Source: Deltaproteobacteria bacterium
GTDB lineage: Bacteria; Myxococcota_A; Polyangia; JAAYKL01
Direction of reading: 5' to 3'
Length of the DNA: 64,000 bases
Assembly: GCA_016935665.1 (NCBI GenBank)
Contig: JAFGQN010000110.1
Span: 1 to 64,000 of the forward strand
Shown: positions 62,634-64,000 of the stretch, piece by piece
Numbering within the stretch: the stretch's first letter is position 1
How the letters are laid out: every line of letters starts with the position of its first letter
The notes under the pieces: model-generated
Databases searched by the model: none
Told to the model about the DNA's origin: nothing
Seen by the model: only the letters and a program-made list of their open reading frames with translations
Program-made: the position numbers and the translations under genes

Positions 62634-64000
62634 TTATTTTCCAGTTAAAGCGTTCAACACCTGAGTGTAGGTTTCTTTAGGCTGGTTGTTGCTGAAAAGA
62701 AGAGAATTGGAACTGCCACCGTTGCAAAGCGCGCCACTCCAGCTGTTTAACCATGAATTCTGGTCGTTGACGCCCCAAACCGTCAGGGCGGTACATTTGG
62801 GTCTTTTCACGCATTCAGCAGTGATGTCGTGATAGAGCTGCAGCTGTTGCTGCGCGGAAACCTGGTTGCCGCACAGATTAATATCCATTTCGGAGATGAG
62901 GACTTCCAGACCCAGTCCAATGTAGTAATCCATATTGTCGGCCACGTCCTGAGCCGTGGGAATGTTATTGGGCGGACCAATATGCATCTGGAACCCTACA
63001 CCGTCAATCGGAACATTGCGGTCAACCAGCCCTTTGATCATCTGTCTGGCGAATCGTGATTTGTCATTGTCAGCGTCTATACTATAATCATTATAATATA
63101 GCTTCATGTCGTTCCATCCGTTTTGGTCCGCGATTTCACGTGCGTAATTGAACGCAATATCAATATAATCGTCGCCGACCTGTGTATAGAATACCGAATC
63201 TCGCATGCGCGCATTGCCAACGCCGGTATCACTGTCTGTTTTGATGGCTTCGTTCACCACATCCCAGGAGTGAATTCTGTTCCCCCAATGCTCCATCACC
63301 TTTTTAATGTGATTTTGCATGATGCCGACAAGTCGGTCTCTCCCGCGAGACTGTTCCACCCATCCCGCCAACTGGCTGTGCCAAATCAGACAGTGCCCTT
63401 TCACCTTGATTCCAGAACCCGCAGCGTTGACGATACTATCGCCGCCACCGAACGAAAATGAATTTTCGCTGCCCTCAACATTTTGCCATTTCATTTCATT
63501 TTCAGCAGTCCAGTAATTGAAGTGCTCTTTGGCAACGCCATTGGTATTGCCGCTTGATACCGCCGTCCCCATTAAAAGTGGCGGGTCGAGGCATGCGCCG
63601 GCATCTTTAATGTTATTTACCGACTTGCTGCACGGCTGGCGTTCTTCAGGTGCATTTCCAGTATCTGGCTCCGAATCCGGTTCCCCTGTTCCACTATCGG
63701 AATCGTTGTCGCTATCTTCAGTATCTTCGACACCGTCACAACATTGGTCGTTTCCGGGACACTCGCCATCCATAACCGTTCCGCCCCAGGATTGACAGTG
63801 CGGCAGGCATTCATATTGACAGGGGTCGTCGCCATCAGAATCCGAGTCGGAGTCGCCGTCTGCATCGGAGTCGCCATCTGCATCGGAATCGCCGTCTGCA
63901 TCGGAGTCACCGTCCGCATCAGAGTCCCCATCCGCATCTGTATCTCCATCTGAATCTCCGTCCGAGTCAGAATCAGAATCAGAATCTGAATCCCCGTCAC
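62634..64000 (-). CDS. GH10 endo-1,4-beta-xylanase with acidic spacer (N-terminus off the window)
   Basis: The frame runs open to the right edge, so the start is not seen. Visible from that side: a long D-S-D-G-D-S-D-A spacer (63838-64000), a six-Cys stretch (CQYECLPHCQSWGGTVMDGECPGNDQCC), a second acidic spacer, and then a complete GH10 domain of about 330 residues: EHFNYWTAENEMKWQNVEG, GHCLIWHSQLAGWVEQ, the acid/base Glu in WDVVNEAI, and the nucleophile Glu in LISEMDIN. It cuts the xylan backbone outside the cell. Next to the xylose importer. Confidence 0.9.
   Translation of the reverse strand, partial: DGDSDSDSDSDSDGDSDGDTDADGDSDADGDSDADGDSDADGDSDADGDSDSDSDGDDPCQYECLPHCQSWGGTVMDGECPGNDQCCDGVEDTEDSDNDSDSGTGEPDSEPDTGNAPEERQPCSKSVNNIKDAGACLDPPLLMGTAVSSGNTNGVAKEHFNYWTAENEMKWQNVEGSENSFSFGGGDSIVNAAGSGIKVKGHCLIWHSQLAGWVEQSRGRDRLVGIMQNHIKKVMEHWGNRIHSWDVVNEAIKTDSDTGVGNARMRDSVFYTQVGDDYIDIAFNYAREIADQNGWNDMKLYYNDYSIDADNDKSRFARQMIKGLVDRNVPIDGVGFQMHIGPPNNIPTAQDVADNMDYYIGLGLEVLISEMDINLCGNQVSAQQQLQLYHDITAECVKRPKCTALTVWGVNDQNSWLNSWSGALCNGGSSNSLLFSNNQPKETYTQVLNALTGK
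63838..64000 (-). repeat. 18-bp tandem repeat coding the Asp/Ser/Ala spacer of the xylanase
   Basis: Repeats of an 18-bp unit, read on the minus strand as D-A-D-G-D-S, continue to the window edge. Same unit length and similar sense to the repeat in the GH12-like gene on the other strand. Confidence 0.7.

Noticed and set aside
63838-64000. Second regular repeat array, possible CRISPR or minisatellite
   Set aside because: Same explanation: in-frame coding repeats of the xylanase spacer, no unique spacers.

Overview
The window looks like a piece of a Gram-negative chromosome from the old deltaproteobacterial / Myxococcota-like lineage. This is inferred from family content alone. The supporting features are surface lipoproteins with long Asp/Ser/Gly or Thr/Glu spacers, Cys-rich 'C..DC..G..C' modules, an IgGFc-binding-type C-terminus, a PEGA/TPR protein, a Ser/Thr kinase fused to an AAA ATPase and TPRs, an ECF sigma factor with a zinc-finger/FecR/TPR partner, a Pal/CpoB pair, and an Rnf complex in the proteobacterial order A-B-C-D-G-E. 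I saw no rRNA, tRNA, CRISPR array or intact insertion sequence.

Layout. 1-7.2 kb: tail of a surface protein, then a TetR-adaptor-RND-TolC efflux operon on the minus strand behind a strong palindrome. 7.4-9.0 kb: an outer-membrane barrel protein. 9.3-13.1 kb (plus strand): cysC, a thiE-like gene, a membrane TPR protein and a MATE exporter. 13.2-17.3 kb (minus): a stress or envelope-sensing operon of a putative outer-membrane protein, ECF sigma factor, zinc-finger/FecR/TPR protein and a lipoprotein. 17.4-22.6 kb: rnfABCDGE. 22.7-26.6 kb: a giant Ser/Thr kinase, with a small STAS-like gene on the other side of its promoter region. 28.4-33.4 kb: an assimilatory sulfur operon (cysteine synthase, sulfite reductase, FAD/ferredoxin reductase, APS-type reductase). 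33.5-42.5 kb: an SGNH hydrolase, a five-repeat DUF898 membrane protein, a UbiA/SMR/HEAT lipoprotein cluster, a second MATE, thioredoxin, Pal-CpoB and a DMT transporter. 42.5-46.0 kb: B3/B4 protein, HesB/IscA, PilZ, a spondin-domain remnant and TetR. 46.0-53.4 kb: an accessory stretch with a truncated GntP permease, a GH12-like lipoprotein that seems to lack its catalytic nucleophile, a PEGA protein plus a large lipoprotein framed by a diverged 98-bp inverted repeat, and about 1.4 kb of decayed sequence. 53.4-55.5 kb: a PocR/PAS hybrid histidine kinase. 56.0-64.0 kb: a xylan/xylose locus (GH10 xylanase, XylF-XylG-XylH ABC importer, outer-membrane barrel protein).

How the parts fit. The right end reads as xylan breakdown at the surface followed by xylose uptake. 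The sulfur operon takes APS to cysteine, with a flavin/ferredoxin protein next to the sulfite reductase as a likely electron donor. Rnf couples ferredoxin/NADH electron flow to an ion gradient, suggesting a life with low-potential electron carriers. The two drug-export families (RND, MATE twice) and the envelope regulators suggest a competitive, chemically complex habitat. No single region is clearly a new system. The best leads are the UbiA/SMR/HEAT cluster, the GH12-like pseudoenzyme with its palindromic promoter sites, the sulfite-reductase/flavoprotein pair and the DUF898 five-repeat protein.
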